This document shows positions 24,905-34,034 of a stretch of 64,000 bases of DNA, piece after piece. Each line of letters begins with the position of its first letter. Positions within the stretch are counted from its first letter, which is position 1. A program made the position numbers and the translations under genes. The notes under the pieces were generated by a model. The model worked only from the letters and a program-made list of their open reading frames with translations, was not told the origin of the DNA and made no database searches. This stretch comes from Peptoanaerobacter stomatis (GTDB taxonomy: Bacteria; Bacillota; Clostridia; Peptostreptococcales; Filifactoraceae). The DNA lies in NCBI RefSeq assembly GCF_000238095.2, contig NZ_JH815225.1, positions 1,245,863-1,309,862 of the forward strand. Reading direction: 5' to 3'.

Positions 24905-27900
24905 ATGGCTAAACATATGAAAACTATGGACGGTAATACTGCCGCCGCATATGTTTCTTACGCTTTTACTGAGGTTGCCGCTATCTTCCCTATCACTCCA
25001 TCTTCTCCAATGGCTGAAGTTGTTGATGAATGGGCTGCTAACGGAATGAAAAATGTGTTCGGACAAACAGTGAAAGTATCTGAACTTCAATCAGAAGCAG
25101 GAGCGGCAGGTGCCGTTCACGGTTCTTTATCTACAGGAGCCCTTACTACTACTTATACAGCTTCTCAAGGACTTCTACTCATGATTCCTAATATGTATAA
25201 GATTGCCGGAGAACTTCTTCCGGGAGTATTCCATGTATCTGCAAGAGCTTTGGCATCTCATGCACTATCAATATTCGGAGATCATTCAGACGTTATGTCT
25301 GCAAGACAAACAGGTTTTGCTATGCTATGTTCCGGCTCTGTCCAAGAAGTTATGGACTTAGGAGGTATAGCTCACCTTGCAGCAATTAAATCAAAAGTTC
25401 CTTTTATGCACTTCTTTGACGGTTTTAGAACTTCACATGAAATACAAAAAATAGAAACTATAGATTTTGAAGATTTTGCAAAATTAGTTGACCAAGAAGC
25501 ACTTGCTGAATTCAGAGCAAAAGCACTTGATCCTAACCATCCATATACAAAAGGTACAGCTCAAAATCCTGATATATTCTTCCAAGCAAGAGAAGCATCA
25601 AATGTATTCTATAACGCTGTTCCAAAAATAGTTGCCGATTATATGGCAGAAATATCAAAATTGACAGGCAGAGAATATAAACCTTTCAACTACTATGGTG
25701 CACCTGATGCTACTGATGTAATAGTAGCTATGGGTTCAGTTACTGAAACTATCGAAGAAGTTGTTGATCACTTGAATGCAAACGGCAAAAAAGTCGGTTT
25801 GATAAAAGTACATCTATACAGACCTTTCGTTGCCGATTACTTCTTAGATGTTTTACCTAAAACAGTAAAAAGATTAGCTGTTCTTGACAGAACAAAAGAA
25901 CCTGGAGCACCGGCAGAACCTCTACACCTTGATGTAGAATCAGTATATTTTGGAAAAGAAAATCGTCCTATGATAATAGGAGGAAGATACGGTCTTGGTT
26001 CAAAAGACACTATTCCTACTGATATATTGGCAGTATTTGAAAACTTGGAATCAGAAAATCCAAAAAACAACTTTACAGTATCAATCGTAGATGACGTTAC
26101 AAATCTATCATTGGATGTTAAACATAAATTATCTATTCGCCAAGAAGGCACTATAAGATGTAAATTCTGGGGATTAGGTTCAGACGGTACAGTAGGCGCA
26201 AAAAAAAAAGCCATAAAAATAATAGGTGATCATACAAATAAATATGCACAAGCGTATTTCGCATATGACTCAAAAAAATCAGGCGGTGTTACAGTATCTC
26301 ACCTTAGATTCGGTTCAAAACCTATACGTTCAACATATCTAATAGATGAAGCAGATTTTATAGCATGTCACACTCCTTCATATGTTAAATTATATGATGT
26401 AGTAAAGGGATTAAAAGAAGGCGGATCATTCGTACTTAACTGTCCTTGGTCAGACGATCAGTTAGAAGAAGAATTACCAACATCAATCAAAAAATATATA
26501 GCAACAAATAATATCAAGTTCTACACAATAGACGCAAGTAAAATAGCTTTTGATATAGGACTTGGAACAAGAATAAATATGATAATGCAATCAGCGTTCT
26601 TCAAATTAGCTGATGTAATACCTTATGATGAAGCTGCAAAATACTTGAAAGATTCAATAGTAAAATCATACGGTAAAAAAGGTCAAGAAATATTGGATAT
26701 GAACTTCAAAGCTGTTGACCTTGGAGCAAATGCTATACATGAAGTAAAAGTACCTGAATCTTGGGCAGCTCTTGCAGATGAAAAATTAGTTGCAAAACAA
26801 AATAGCGATGCTCCTGATTATATAAAAAATATACTAAGCGTTGTAAATGCGCAGGACGGAGACTCTCTACCTGTATCTACATTTGTAGGATATGAGGACG
26901 GTAAAGTGCCGGCAGGTGCTTCAGAATATGAAAAACGCGGTATAGCAACACACGTTCCTCAATGGAAAATAGAAAACTGTATACAATGTAACCAATGTTC
27001 ATTTGTATGCCCTCATGCCGCTATAAGACCATATCTTTTAGATGAAAATCAAAAAGCAAATGCACCTGAAGGATTCGACACATTAAAAGCAGTAGGAAAA
27101 GGTCTTGAAGGTCTTGAATATAGAATACAAGTAAGCCCATACGACTGTACAGGTTGTGGAAACTGCGCCGATGTTTGTCCTGGTAAAAAAGGCGAAAAAG
27201 CTCTTGAAATGACTTCATTTGAATCATTAAAAGACGAGTACGGAAAATTATTTGACTATGCACATAAAAACATAGGATATAAAGATGATATACTTGACAG
27301 AAACTCACTAAAAGGCAGCCAATTTATGCAACCGCTTCTTGAGTTTTCAGGAGCTTGTGCCGGTTGCGGTGAAACTCCATATGCTAAGCTTGTTACTCAA
27401 ATGTTTGGTGACAGAATGATAATAGCAAACGCAACAGGTTGTTCATCAATATGGGGAGGTTCAGCTCCTACATCCGTATATACTACAAATTCAAAAGGCA
27501 GAGGACCTGCTTGGGCAAACTCATTATTTGAAGATAATGCAGAATACGGATATGGTATGGCTATGGGTGTAAAAGCCATAAGACAAAGAATAGAAAATGA
27601 AATGTCACAACTTCTTGAAAAAGATATACCTTCAGATGTAAAAGATACTCTTAAAGATTGGATAGAAAATAGAGAAGAAGGCGAAAACACATTAGACAGA
27701 AAAGAAAAAGTTCTATCAGCTTTAGATAAAATAACAGGTGACGGAAAAGAATTAGCAGACGCAATTAAAGAAAACAAAGATTATCTTGACAAAAAATCAG
27801 TATGGATATTCGGTGGAGACGGTTGGGCATATGACATCGGTTATGGCGGACTTGACCACGTACTTGCAGCAGGCGAAGATGTTAATGTATTAGTATTTGA

Positions 27901-28447
27901 TACAGAAGTTTACTCAAATACAGGTGGACAATCATCAAAATCTACACCAACATCAGCAGTAGCAAAATTTGCTGCATCAGGTAAGAGAGTTAAGAAAAAA
28001 GACCTTGGTATGATGGCTGCATCTTACGGTTATGTATATGTTGCACAAGTTGCTCTTGGAGCAGATAAAAACCATCTATTAAAAGTATTAAAAGAAGCAG
28101 AAAGCTATAAAGGACCATCACTTATAATAGCATATGCACCTTGTATAAACCACGGTCTAAAAGAAGGTATGGGTAGAACTATAGCAAACGAAAAACAAGC
28201 TGTAGATTGCGGATACTGGCATTTATACAGATACAATCCACTACTTGCTCATGAAGGAAAGAATCCGTTCTCATTAGATTCAAAAGAACCTAAAGAATCT
28301 TTCAGAAAATTCATAGACGCACAAGTAAGATACTCATCACTTAAGAGAACATTCCCTGAAATAGCTGAAGAGTTATATGACAAAGCGGAAACAGAATCAA
28401 AAGAAAGATATGAAAAATACAAACTTATGGCAGAAAAATGGATGTAA
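24905..28447 (+). CDS. nifJ: Pyruvate:ferredoxin (flavodoxin) oxidoreductase, single-chain
   Basis: 1180 aa, the full length of the homodimeric enzyme. It converts pyruvate and CoA to acetyl-CoA, CO2 and reduced ferredoxin, the central oxidation step of anaerobic metabolism. Domain I starts at TMDGNTAAAYVSYAFTEVAA; the CoA and linker domains follow. Two 4Fe-4S clusters are held by CIQCNQCSFVCP and CTGCGNCADVCP near residues 690-760, and a third uses CAGCGETPY. Thiamine diphosphate binding is marked by GGDGWAYDIGYGGLDHV and VYSNTGGQSSKSTPT. The codon choice is noticeably regular, as in highly expressed genes. A strong terminator follows. Confidence 0.97.
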   Translation: MAKHMKTMDGNTAAAYVSYAFTEVAAIFPITPSSPMAEVVDEWAANGMKNVFGQTVKVSELQSEAGAAGAVHGSLSTGALTTTYTASQGLLLMIPNMYKIAGELLPGVFHVSARALASHALSIFGDHSDVMSARQTGFAMLCSGSVQEVMDLGGIAHLAAIKSKVPFMHFFDGFRTSHEIQKIETIDFEDFAKLVDQEALAEFRAKALDPNHPYTKGTAQNPDIFFQAREASNVFYNAVPKIVADYMAEISKLTGREYKPFNYYGAPDATDVIVAMGSVTETIEEVVDHLNANGKKVGLIKVHLYRPFVADYFLDVLPKTVKRLAVLDRTKEPGAPAEPLHLDVESVYFGKENRPMIIGGRYGLGSKDTIPTDILAVFENLESENPKNNFTVSIVDDVTNLSLDVKHKLSIRQEGTIRCKFWGLGSDGTVGAKKKAIKIIGDHTNKYAQAYFAYDSKKSGGVTVSHLRFGSKPIRSTYLIDEADFIACHTPSYVKLYDVVKGLKEGGSFVLNCPWSDDQLEEELPTSIKKYIATNNIKFYTIDASKIAFDIGLGTRINMIMQSAFFKLADVIPYDEAAKYLKDSIVKSYGKKGQEILDMNFKAVDLGANAIHEVKVPESWAALADEKLVAKQNSDAPDYIKNILSVVNAQDGDSLPVSTFVGYEDGKVPAGASEYEKRGIATHVPQWKIENCIQCNQCSFVCPHAAIRPYLLDENQKANAPEGFDTLKAVGKGLEGLEYRIQVSPYDCTGCGNCADVCPGKKGEKALEMTSFESLKDEYGKLFDYAHKNIGYKDDILDRNSLKGSQFMQPLLEFSGACAGCGETPYAKLVTQMFGDRMIIANATGCSSIWGGSAPTSVYTTNSKGRGPAWANSLFEDNAEYGYGMAMGVKAIRQRIENEMSQLLEKDIPSDVKDTLKDWIENREEGENTLDRKEKVLSALDKITGDGKELADAIKENKDYLDKKSVWIFGGDGWAYDIGYGGLDHVLAAGEDVNVLVFDTEVYSNTGGQSSKSTPTSAVAKFAASGKRVKKKDLGMMAASYGYVYVAQVALGADKNHLLKVLKEAESYKGPSLIIAYAPCINHGLKEGMGRTIANEKQAVDCGYWHLYRYNPLLAHEGKNPFSLDSKEPKESFRKFIDAQVRYSSLKRTFPEIAEELYDKAETESKERYEKYKLMAEKWM

Positions 28448-28489
28448 GATAATATAAATAATCTTTATTCTTTGAATAACTATAACTTT

Positions 28490-28522
28490 AAAGACCACCG
28501 ATAAAATCGGTGGTCTTTTTTT
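28490..28522 (+). terminator. Strong intrinsic terminator of PFOR
   Basis: AAAGACCACCGAT (28490-28502), 3-base loop, ATCGGTGGTCTTT (28506-28518) and then T residues. One of the most GC-rich stems in the window. Confidence 0.93.
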
Positions 28523-28544
28523 ATACTTTTATACTAAACTCTAT

Positions 28545-29093
28545 TTAAAATATGGACTTTATCCACTCTCTTCTTGTGATACTTTTTACCATATCTTTTG
28601 TTAATAAATTTATTGTGTCACATAATCTGTCTACTACTTCATTTAGTGTTCTAAATACTTCATTTTTGAATCCCATCTGACGAATTTGTTTCCATATTTG
28701 CTCTATGGGATTCATCTCTGGTGTATATGGTGGTATATGTGTTATCTTTATGTTTTGAGGTATTTTTAATGTCTTTGATTTGTGCCATATTGCCCCATCA
28801 CATACTAATAATATTATATCTTCTTTATATTCTTTCGATAATTCTTCTAAAAATACGTTCATATTATTTGTATCACAGTATGGCATTACTAAAAAGAAGT
28901 TTTCTCCTGTTTGTGGTTCTACTGCTCCATATGCGTATTTATATTCTCTTATGTGATGACATGGTACCTCCGCTCTTACATCCTTTGTGCACCAACAATA
29001 CTTTGGTTTGCTTATCCTTCCAAAACCTGCTTCATCTTGAAACATTATTCTTACTATTTTATCAGGGTAAACGTTTAATAACTCTTCTGCCAT
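28545..29093 (-). CDS. IS630 transposase, catalytic (DDE) part
   Basis: 182 aa from the internal ATG. It carries the DDE catalytic core: the first acid in IMFQDEAGFGRISKPKYCW, the second in LLVCDGAIWHKSK, and the last in IPPYTPEMNPIEQIWKQIR, the typical IS630 ending. Its natural product is probably a fusion with the upstream DNA-binding frame through a -1 shift at the A7 run (29102-29108). The frame continues upstream of its ATG without a stop as far as the shift site, and no ribosome binding site precedes that ATG. The stop lies inside the left terminal repeat. Confidence 0.88.
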   Translation of the reverse strand: MAEELLNVYPDKIVRIMFQDEAGFGRISKPKYCWCTKDVRAEVPCHHIREYKYAYGAVEPQTGENFFLVMPYCDTNNMNVFLEELSKEYKEDIILLVCDGAIWHKSKTLKIPQNIKITHIPPYTPEMNPIEQIWKQIRQMGFKNEVFRTLNEVVDRLCDTINLLTKDMVKSITRREWIKSIF

Positions 29094-29581
29094 ACTGTTA
29101 ATTTTTTTGAGGCTTCTATTACCTCTTGATTTGCTTTCTTCGGATGTCTACTTCTTGGCATTACTTTTCTCCACCCATGTCTTTTTAGAACATAGTATAT
29201 TTGTGCTGTTCCTATACTATGTCCTACTATTTTTACATATTCTTCTTCTATTTCTTTGACTGTTATTATCTGTCCTTTTTTGCCTTTTTCTTCAAATTTT
29301 TTTAACATTTCTTCTTCTTGCTCAAATGTTAGATTTCTATGATTTCCTTTTTGCCCCTTGCTTAAAAGTCCTTCTATTCCTTCTTTTACGTATTTGCATA
29401 TCCAGTTATTTACTACTTTAATTGAGGTATCAAGTTTTTCAGCTATTTCTTTATTACTTTTCCCTTGTCCTCTTAATTGTATAGCATGTAGTCTTTTATC
29501 TTCTTTTTTATCTTTAATTGTATTTCTCATTTCGCTTATTTTTTTCGCTTCTTCTATACTAATTTTATGCATTTTTTTCAC
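29075..29581 (-). CDS. IS630 transposase, DNA-binding part (frame A)
   Basis: 168 aa. The N-terminal helix-turn-helix region (LRGQGKSNKEIAEKLDTSIKVVNNWI) is followed by a second winged HTH (KEIEEEYVKIVGHSIGTAQI, then YVLKRHGWRKVMPRSRHPKK), the standard paired DNA-binding region of IS630. Translated alone it ends 19 bases into the downstream frame. On the minus strand the mRNA has A-AAA-AAA in the zero frame (complement of the Ts at 29102-29108). Slipping back one base there yields the continuous transposase. Confidence 0.88.
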   Translation of the reverse strand: MKKMHKISIEEAKKISEMRNTIKDKKEDKRLHAIQLRGQGKSNKEIAEKLDTSIKVVNNWICKYVKEGIEGLLSKGQKGNHRNLTFEQEEEMLKKFEEKGKKGQIITVKEIEEEYVKIVGHSIGTAQIYYVLKRHGWRKVMPRSRHPKKANQEVIEASKKLTVWQKSY

Positions 29582-29662
29582 CCTATATTAGTATATCATA
29601 TTTTATGAAATATATCCATAGTTCTATTAGATTTTAGTATTAAAATCTCTATTTTATTGCAC

Positions 29663-29693
29663 AAAAAAACTGCGGACATCTCGCAGTTTTTTT
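29663..29693 (-). terminator. Terminator of the ribosomal superoperon
   Basis: Stem ACTGCG/CGCAGT with an outer A7/T7 extension around a 7-base loop (29675-29681). On the minus strand it is followed by a T-run, 27 bases after the rplQ stop. A-run/T-run symmetry means it can also stop plus-strand transcripts. Confidence 0.9.
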
Positions 29694-29719
29694 ACTTTTT
29701 TAAATATTTAAAAAAATTA

Positions 29720-30061
29720 TTAAACTAATTCTAAGATTGACATAGGTGCGCTATCTCCACGTCTCTCTCCAAGTTTTATTACTCTTGTATATCCACCGTT
29801 TCTTTCTTGATATTTAGGTGCTACTTCTGAGAACAATTTTGCTACTACAGCTTCATCAGTTATATAAGCAAGTGCTGCTCTTCTTGCACTAAGATCACCT
29901 TTTTTACCAAGTGTTATCATCTTTTCTACCATTCTTTTTGTTTCTTTTGCTCTTGTTACTGTTGTTGTTATTTTTCCGTATCTTAAAACGTCTGTTGTAA
30001 GGTTTCTAAGCATTAGGTTTCTATGTGAAGTTTTTCTTCCTAATTTTCTATAATTCGCCAT
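29720..30061 (-). CDS. rplQ: Ribosomal protein bL17
   Basis: 113 aa, the short form usual in Firmicutes. It starts [20 protein letters not shown], the conserved 23S-binding N-terminus, and ends with [21 protein letters not shown]. Last gene of the S10-spc-alpha cluster, about 100 bases after rpoA and followed by a strong terminator. GGAGG precedes the ATG. Confidence 0.97.
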   Translation of the reverse strand: MANYRKLGRKTSHRNLMLRNLTTDVLRYGKITTTVTRAKETKRMVEKMITLGKKGDLSARRAALAYITDEAVVAKLFSEVAPKYQERNGGYTRVIKLGERRGDSAPMSILELV

Positions 30062-30161
30062 TCTTTCGCCTCCTTCTTATACTATTATCTGTTAAACGCA
30101 TATATAAAATATATATTTTTTATCTTATATAGGCATTTAAGAAAAATAGTATCCGTTGTTT

Positions 30162-31103
30162 TTATTCGTAACTTGATTTTAAAGTAAATCCAAGTTCATG
30201 CAATTTTTGTATTACTTCTTCCAGTGATTTTTTACCAAGATTTCTAACTTTCATCATTTCGTCTTCACTCTTGGCTGTGAGTTGCTCTACTGTATTTATA
30301 TTTGCACGTTTCAAACAGTTGTATGACCTTACAGACAAATCTAATTCTTCTATTGTCATCTCTAAGGCTTTTTCTTTTACATCTTGTTCTTTTTCTACCA
30401 TTATTTCCATTGCATTGACACTGTCTGTCAAATCTACAAACATATTGAGATGTTCTACTAATATTTTTGATGCTACTGAAAGTCCGTCTTTAGGGCTAAC
30501 TGTTTTGTTAGTCCATATTTCAAGTATCAATTTTTCAAATTCAGGATTTTCAGATACGCTTACTTTTTCTATATAGTAGTTAACTTTTTTTACAGGTGTA
30601 TATATGGAGTCCATTGGAAGTACACCTATAGGCAGTCCTTTTTGTTTATTTGTATCTGCTGATATATAACCTCTACCCTTATTTATATACATCTCCATTT
30701 TTAATTCTGCATCTTCTGACAATGTAGCTATGTGTAAGTCTTTGTTGAGTATTTCTACTCCTGCCGGGCAAATTATATCGCCTGCTGTTATCTCACATTC
30801 ACCTTTTGCTTCTATTCTTATCACTTCTTCTGTATCTGTTTCCATTTGCATAGATAGTTCTTTTAATGTCAGCATAAGTTCAACCACATCTTCTTTTACA
30901 CCTTTTATAGTTGAAAATTCATGCATTACTTTGTCTATCTTTATTGCTGTCACTGCTACTCCTGGAAGTGATGATAAAAGCACTCTTCTTAGTGAGTTTC
31001 CTACTGTTGTTGCAAAGCCTCTTTCTAATGGTTCCAATACAAACTTTCCATAGTCTTCTTCAAGTGCAAGTATTTCTACTTTTGGTTTTTCTATTCCTAA
31101 CAT
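30162..31103 (-). CDS. rpoA: RNA polymerase alpha subunit
   Basis: 313 aa. The N-terminal assembly domain contains [20 protein letters not shown]. The C-terminal DNA-binding domain spans about residues 245-313 with [17 protein letters not shown] and [17 protein letters not shown], contacting promoter UP elements and activators. Linker and length are normal. It directly follows rpsK with 47 bases between; the rpsD gene often found between them in Clostridia is absent. Confidence 0.98.
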   Translation of the reverse strand: MLGIEKPKVEILALEEDYGKFVLEPLERGFATTVGNSLRRVLLSSLPGVAVTAIKIDKVMHEFSTIKGVKEDVVELMLTLKELSMQMETDTEEVIRIEAKGECEITAGDIICPAGVEILNKDLHIATLSEDAELKMEMYINKGRGYISADTNKQKGLPIGVLPMDSIYTPVKKVNYYIEKVSVSENPEFEKLILEIWTNKTVSPKDGLSVASKILVEHLNMFVDLTDSVNAMEIMVEKEQDVKEKALEMTIEELDLSVRSYNCLKRANINTVEQLTAKSEDEMMKVRNLGKKSLEEVIQKLHELGFTLKSSYE

Positions 31104-31150
31104 GTAGGCCCTCCTTATGGTTTAATTTACTTTTTCCGAGGGAACAACAA

Positions 31151-31552
31151 TTACACTCTTCTTCTCTTTGGTGGTCTGCAACCGTTATGAGGTATAGGTG
31201 TAACATCTTTTATCATAGTTACTTCAAGTCCTGCTGCTTGTAATGCTCTTATAGCCGCTTCTCTTCCGGCTCCTGGTCCTTTTACAAAAACGTCAACTGA
31301 TTTTAATCCGTGTTCTATCGCAGCTTTTGTTGCAGTTTCTGCTGCCATTTGAGCTGCAAACGGTGTTGATTTTCTTGAACCTTTGAATCCTAATTGACCA
31401 GCACTTGCCCAAGATATAGCATTTCCTTGCACATCTGATAGAGTTATTATTGTGTTGTTAAATGTTGATTGTATATGTGCATGACCTTTTTCTATATTTT
31501 TACGTTCTTTTCTTCTCACTCTTGTGACTTTTTTCTTTTGTTGTTTAGCCAT
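31151..31552 (-). CDS. rpsK: Ribosomal protein uS11
   Basis: 133 aa, full length. The conserved C-terminal end [14 protein letters not shown] and the central [20 protein letters not shown] are characteristic. It lies on the 30S platform near the E site. The N-terminal ~20 residues are unusually Lys/Arg-rich ([17 protein letters not shown]). Start preceded by AGGAGG, 23 bases after the rpsM stop. Confidence 0.97.
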   Translation of the reverse strand: MAKQQKKKVTRVRRKERKNIEKGHAHIQSTFNNTIITLSDVQGNAISWASAGQLGFKGSRKSTPFAAQMAAETATKAAIEHGLKSVDVFVKGPGAGREAAIRALQAAGLEVTMIKDVTPIPHNGCRPPKRRRV

Positions 31553-31575
31553 TTATCTTTAATACCTCCTTTTAT

Positions 31576-31944
31576 CTATTTTTTCTTACGACCTACTACT
31601 CTTTTTGGACCTTTTCTTGTTCTTGCATTTGTTTTTGTCTTTTGTCCTCTTACTGGAAGCCCTTTCATATGTCTAAGTCCTCTATAGCATCTTATATCTC
31701 TTAATCTTTTTATATTTAGGGTAACTTCTCTTCTTAAATCTCCTTCAACTGTATAGTTGTTGTCTATCTCTTTTCTAAGAAGATTTACTTCTTCTTCTGT
31801 TAGGTCTTTTATTCTTGTATCTTCACTTATACCTGTTGTAGCAAGTATCTTTGATGAAGTTTTTTTACCTATACCGTATATATATGTTAATCCTATGATT
31901 ACCCTTTTATCTCTTGGTAAATCTATTCCGGCAATACGAGCCAT
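31576..31944 (-). CDS. rpsM: Ribosomal protein uS13
   Basis: 122 aa. It starts [15 protein letters not shown] and ends in the tRNA-contacting basic tail [20 protein letters not shown]. The motif [14 protein letters not shown] is diagnostic. It sits in the 30S head and bridges to the 50S. AGGAGAG precedes the ATG, 18 bases downstream of rpmJ. Confidence 0.97.
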   Translation of the reverse strand: MARIAGIDLPRDKRVIIGLTYIYGIGKKTSSKILATTGISEDTRIKDLTEEEVNLLRKEIDNNYTVEGDLRREVTLNIKRLRDIRCYRGLRHMKGLPVRGQKTKTNARTRKGPKRVVGRKKK

Positions 31945-31961
31945 AACTCTCCTCCTATTTA

Positions 31962-32087
<126 letters not shown>

Positions 32088-32101
32088 TTACCTTTGCACC
32101 G

Positions 32102-32320
32102 CTACTTCTTTCTCCAAGTGATTCTTCCTTTTGTCAAATCGTATGGAGACAGCTCAACAGTGACTTTATCTCCAGGTAAAATTCTTATGAAGTTCATTCT
32201 GAGTTTTCCTGAAATATGTGCTATTATTTCAAATCCGTTTTCCAATTGTACCTTAAATTTTGCATTAGGTAGGGCATCCGTTATTGTGCCTTCCATTTCT
32301 ATGACATCACTTTTTGCCAT
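32102..32320 (-). CDS. infA: Translation initiation factor IF-1
   Basis: 72 aa, a single OB fold. It reads [20 protein letters not shown] with the later [20 protein letters not shown], diagnostic for IF-1. It blocks the A site of the 30S during initiation. Placed between the KOW protein and rpmJ. Confidence 0.97.
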   Translation of the reverse strand: MAKSDVIEMEGTITDALPNAKFKVQLENGFEIIAHISGKLRMNFIRILPGDKVTVELSPYDLTKGRITWRKK

Positions 32321-32337
32321 TTAATCCCCCTATTTTA

Positions 32338-32598
32338 TTATAACAAATTTGCAATTTCTCTTATTATCTTTTTATTTTGACTTTTAATATCTGATGTATT
32401 TATCTCGTCTATCACATTAGATACTTTGTTAATTTTTGACAGATGTTTTATTTTTTTCAACTTGGGTTTCTCCAATTTTCTTGATTTTCCATTGACAATT
32501 TTTACATAATTATCATCTACTATCTCGTAAATTAAAAAATATTCTCCCTTGTCATGCCCTGCCATACTTCTTACTAATTGTCCTTTTGCTAAATTCAT
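32338..32598 (-). CDS. KOW-domain RNA-binding protein (L14e/L6e-like)
   Basis: 86 aa. The first ~50 residues form a KOW module (LAKGQLVRSMAGHDKGEYFLI, then KIVNGKSRKLEKPKLKKIKH); the rest is a charged helical tail. The family occurs in Clostridia at exactly this place between map and infA and resembles eukaryotic/archaeal L14e. Its role is undefined, presumably ribosome-associated. It starts 11 bases after the map stop. Confidence 0.88.
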   Translation of the reverse strand: MNLAKGQLVRSMAGHDKGEYFLIYEIVDDNYVKIVNGKSRKLEKPKLKKIKHLSKINKVSNVIDEINTSDIKSQNKKIIREIANLL

Positions 32599-32609
32599 TC
32601 TTTTATTCC

Positions 32610-33359
32610 TTATAAAATAGTTAGTAATTCTGGCTCGCCATCTGTTATTGTAAGTGTATGTTCATAGTGTGCGGCATTTTTGCCATCTAACATTACAGCT
32701 GTCCAACCATCTTGTAGTACTTTTACTTTATATGTTCCTATTGCTACCATAGGTTCTACTGCTATCACCATACCCTCTTGCAATCTTGGGCCTCTTCCCG
32801 GATTTCCATAATTCGGTATTTGCGGGTCTTCGTGCAATTTTTCTCCTACTCCGTGTCCTACATAATCCCTTATCACAGAAAATCCATTTTTTTCAACATA
32901 TACCTGAACTGCATGTGATATATCTGAAAGTCTGTTGCCTACAACGGCATTTTTTATACCTTCATAAAAACTTTGTCTTGTAACTTCAATAAGCTTTTTA
33001 TCTACTTCCGATATTTCCCCTACAGCATGTGTCTTTGCGCTATCTCCGTGATATCCGTTATAAAATGCACCTATATCAATGCTTATTATATCTCCGTTCT
33101 TGAGTACAACATCTTTAGACGGGATTCCATGAACTACTACCGAATTTAATGAGGCACATATACTGCCTTTAAATCCTCCATAGCCTTTAAATGAAGGTAT
33201 AGCTCCACATTTTCTGATATATTTTTCTGCTAAACAATCAAGCTCGTATGTGCTTATTCCTTCTTTTATATGTTCTTTTAACAGCTGATGGGTTTGTGCT
33301 ACTATTTTCCCCGCATCTCTCAATTTTTGTATCTGAGACTTTGATTTTATTGTTATCAT
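32610..33359 (-). CDS. map: Methionine aminopeptidase, type I
   Basis: 249 aa. It removes the initiator methionine. The five metal ligands of the family lie in SIDIGAFYNGYHGDSA (two Asp), YVGHGVGEKLHEDPQIPN (His), VAVEP-type MVIAVEPMV (Glu) and ALT-type AAHYEHTLTIT (Glu). No N-terminal zinc-finger extension. The ATG at 33359 follows the adk stop immediately. Confidence 0.96.
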   Translation of the reverse strand: MITIKSKSQIQKLRDAGKIVAQTHQLLKEHIKEGISTYELDCLAEKYIRKCGAIPSFKGYGGFKGSICASLNSVVVHGIPSKDVVLKNGDIISIDIGAFYNGYHGDSAKTHAVGEISEVDKKLIEVTRQSFYEGIKNAVVGNRLSDISHAVQVYVEKNGFSVIRDYVGHGVGEKLHEDPQIPNYGNPGRGPRLQEGMVIAVEPMVAIGTYKVKVLQDGWTAVMLDGKNAAHYEHTLTITDGEPELLTIL

Positions 33360-34010
33360 TTATTTCACGCTTTCGACTGCTTTTACTATATCTTCAAAGA
33401 CGATATTTATGTCTTTTTCTCCTGCAATGTTAACCAAATTGCCTTTTTTGTTATAGTAATCTATTAGAGGTTTGGTATTACTGTTATATACCTCTATTCT
33501 ATTTTTTATTGTCTCTTCTTTATCGTCATCTCTTTGGAAGAGTTCTCCGCTACAATTATCGCATACATTTTCTACTTTTGATTTGTTAAATGCGATATGA
33601 TATGTTGCTCCGCAATCTTTACAAACTCTTCTGCCTGTTGCTCTATCTATAAGAAGTTTATCATCCACTTCTATATTTATAACATTATCTATTTTTAAAT
33701 TTCTATTTTCTAAAACTTCGTCAAGTTTTTCAGCTTGAAATATATTTCTCGGAAATCCGTCAAGTAAAAATCCTTTTTTTGCATCATCTTGCATTATTCT
33801 GTCGAATACTAAATCGCAAGTCAATTCATCCGGAACTAATTCACCTTTGTTCATATATTCTTTAGCTTTTTGACCAAGTACAGTATTGTTTTTTATATTG
33901 GCTCTGAATATATCTCCTGTTGATATATGTGGTATATCAAATTTTTGACATATCTTCGCCGCTTGTGTTCCTTTTCCTGCCCCTGGGGGACCAAGTATTA
34001 TAAGTTTCAT
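33360..34010 (-). CDS. adk: Adenylate kinase with zinc-binding lid
   Basis: 216 aa from the ATG at 34010, where MKLIILGPPGAGKGTQA, the P-loop start, begins. GGTGAG lies directly upstream; a longer frame from 34022 adds four residues and is unlikely. It interconverts AMP, ADP and ATP. The lid carries four cysteines: CKDCGATYH and CDNCSG, the zinc-binding form typical of Gram-positives. DGFPRNIFQAEKL is the conserved NMP-binding region. Located between secY and map as in most Firmicutes. Confidence 0.96.
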   Translation of the reverse strand: MKLIILGPPGAGKGTQAAKICQKFDIPHISTGDIFRANIKNNTVLGQKAKEYMNKGELVPDELTCDLVFDRIMQDDAKKGFLLDGFPRNIFQAEKLDEVLENRNLKIDNVINIEVDDKLLIDRATGRRVCKDCGATYHIAFNKSKVENVCDNCSGELFQRDDDKEETIKNRIEVYNSNTKPLIDYYNKKGNLVNIAGEKDINIVFEDIVKAVESVK

Positions 34011-34034
34011 CTTTCTCACCATATTTCTTGTATG

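Larger units (their letters stand above)
28534..29637 (-). mobile_element. IS630-family insertion sequence, complete
   Basis: An 1104-bp element flanked by TA on both sides (28532-28533 and 29638-29639), the target duplication of IS630/Tc1 elements. The ends are imperfect inverted repeats: CTAAACTCTATTTAAAATAT at the left and, read inward, CTAAAATCTAATAGAACTAT at the right. Two overlapping frames on the minus strand encode the transposase. It inserted in the gap between the PFOR terminator and the end of the ribosomal operon, disrupting no gene. Confidence 0.9.

Noticed and set aside
34011-34022. Upstream in-frame ATG for adenylate kinase
   Set aside because: The adk family starts at MKLIILGPPG, and GGTGAG is spaced for the later ATG.
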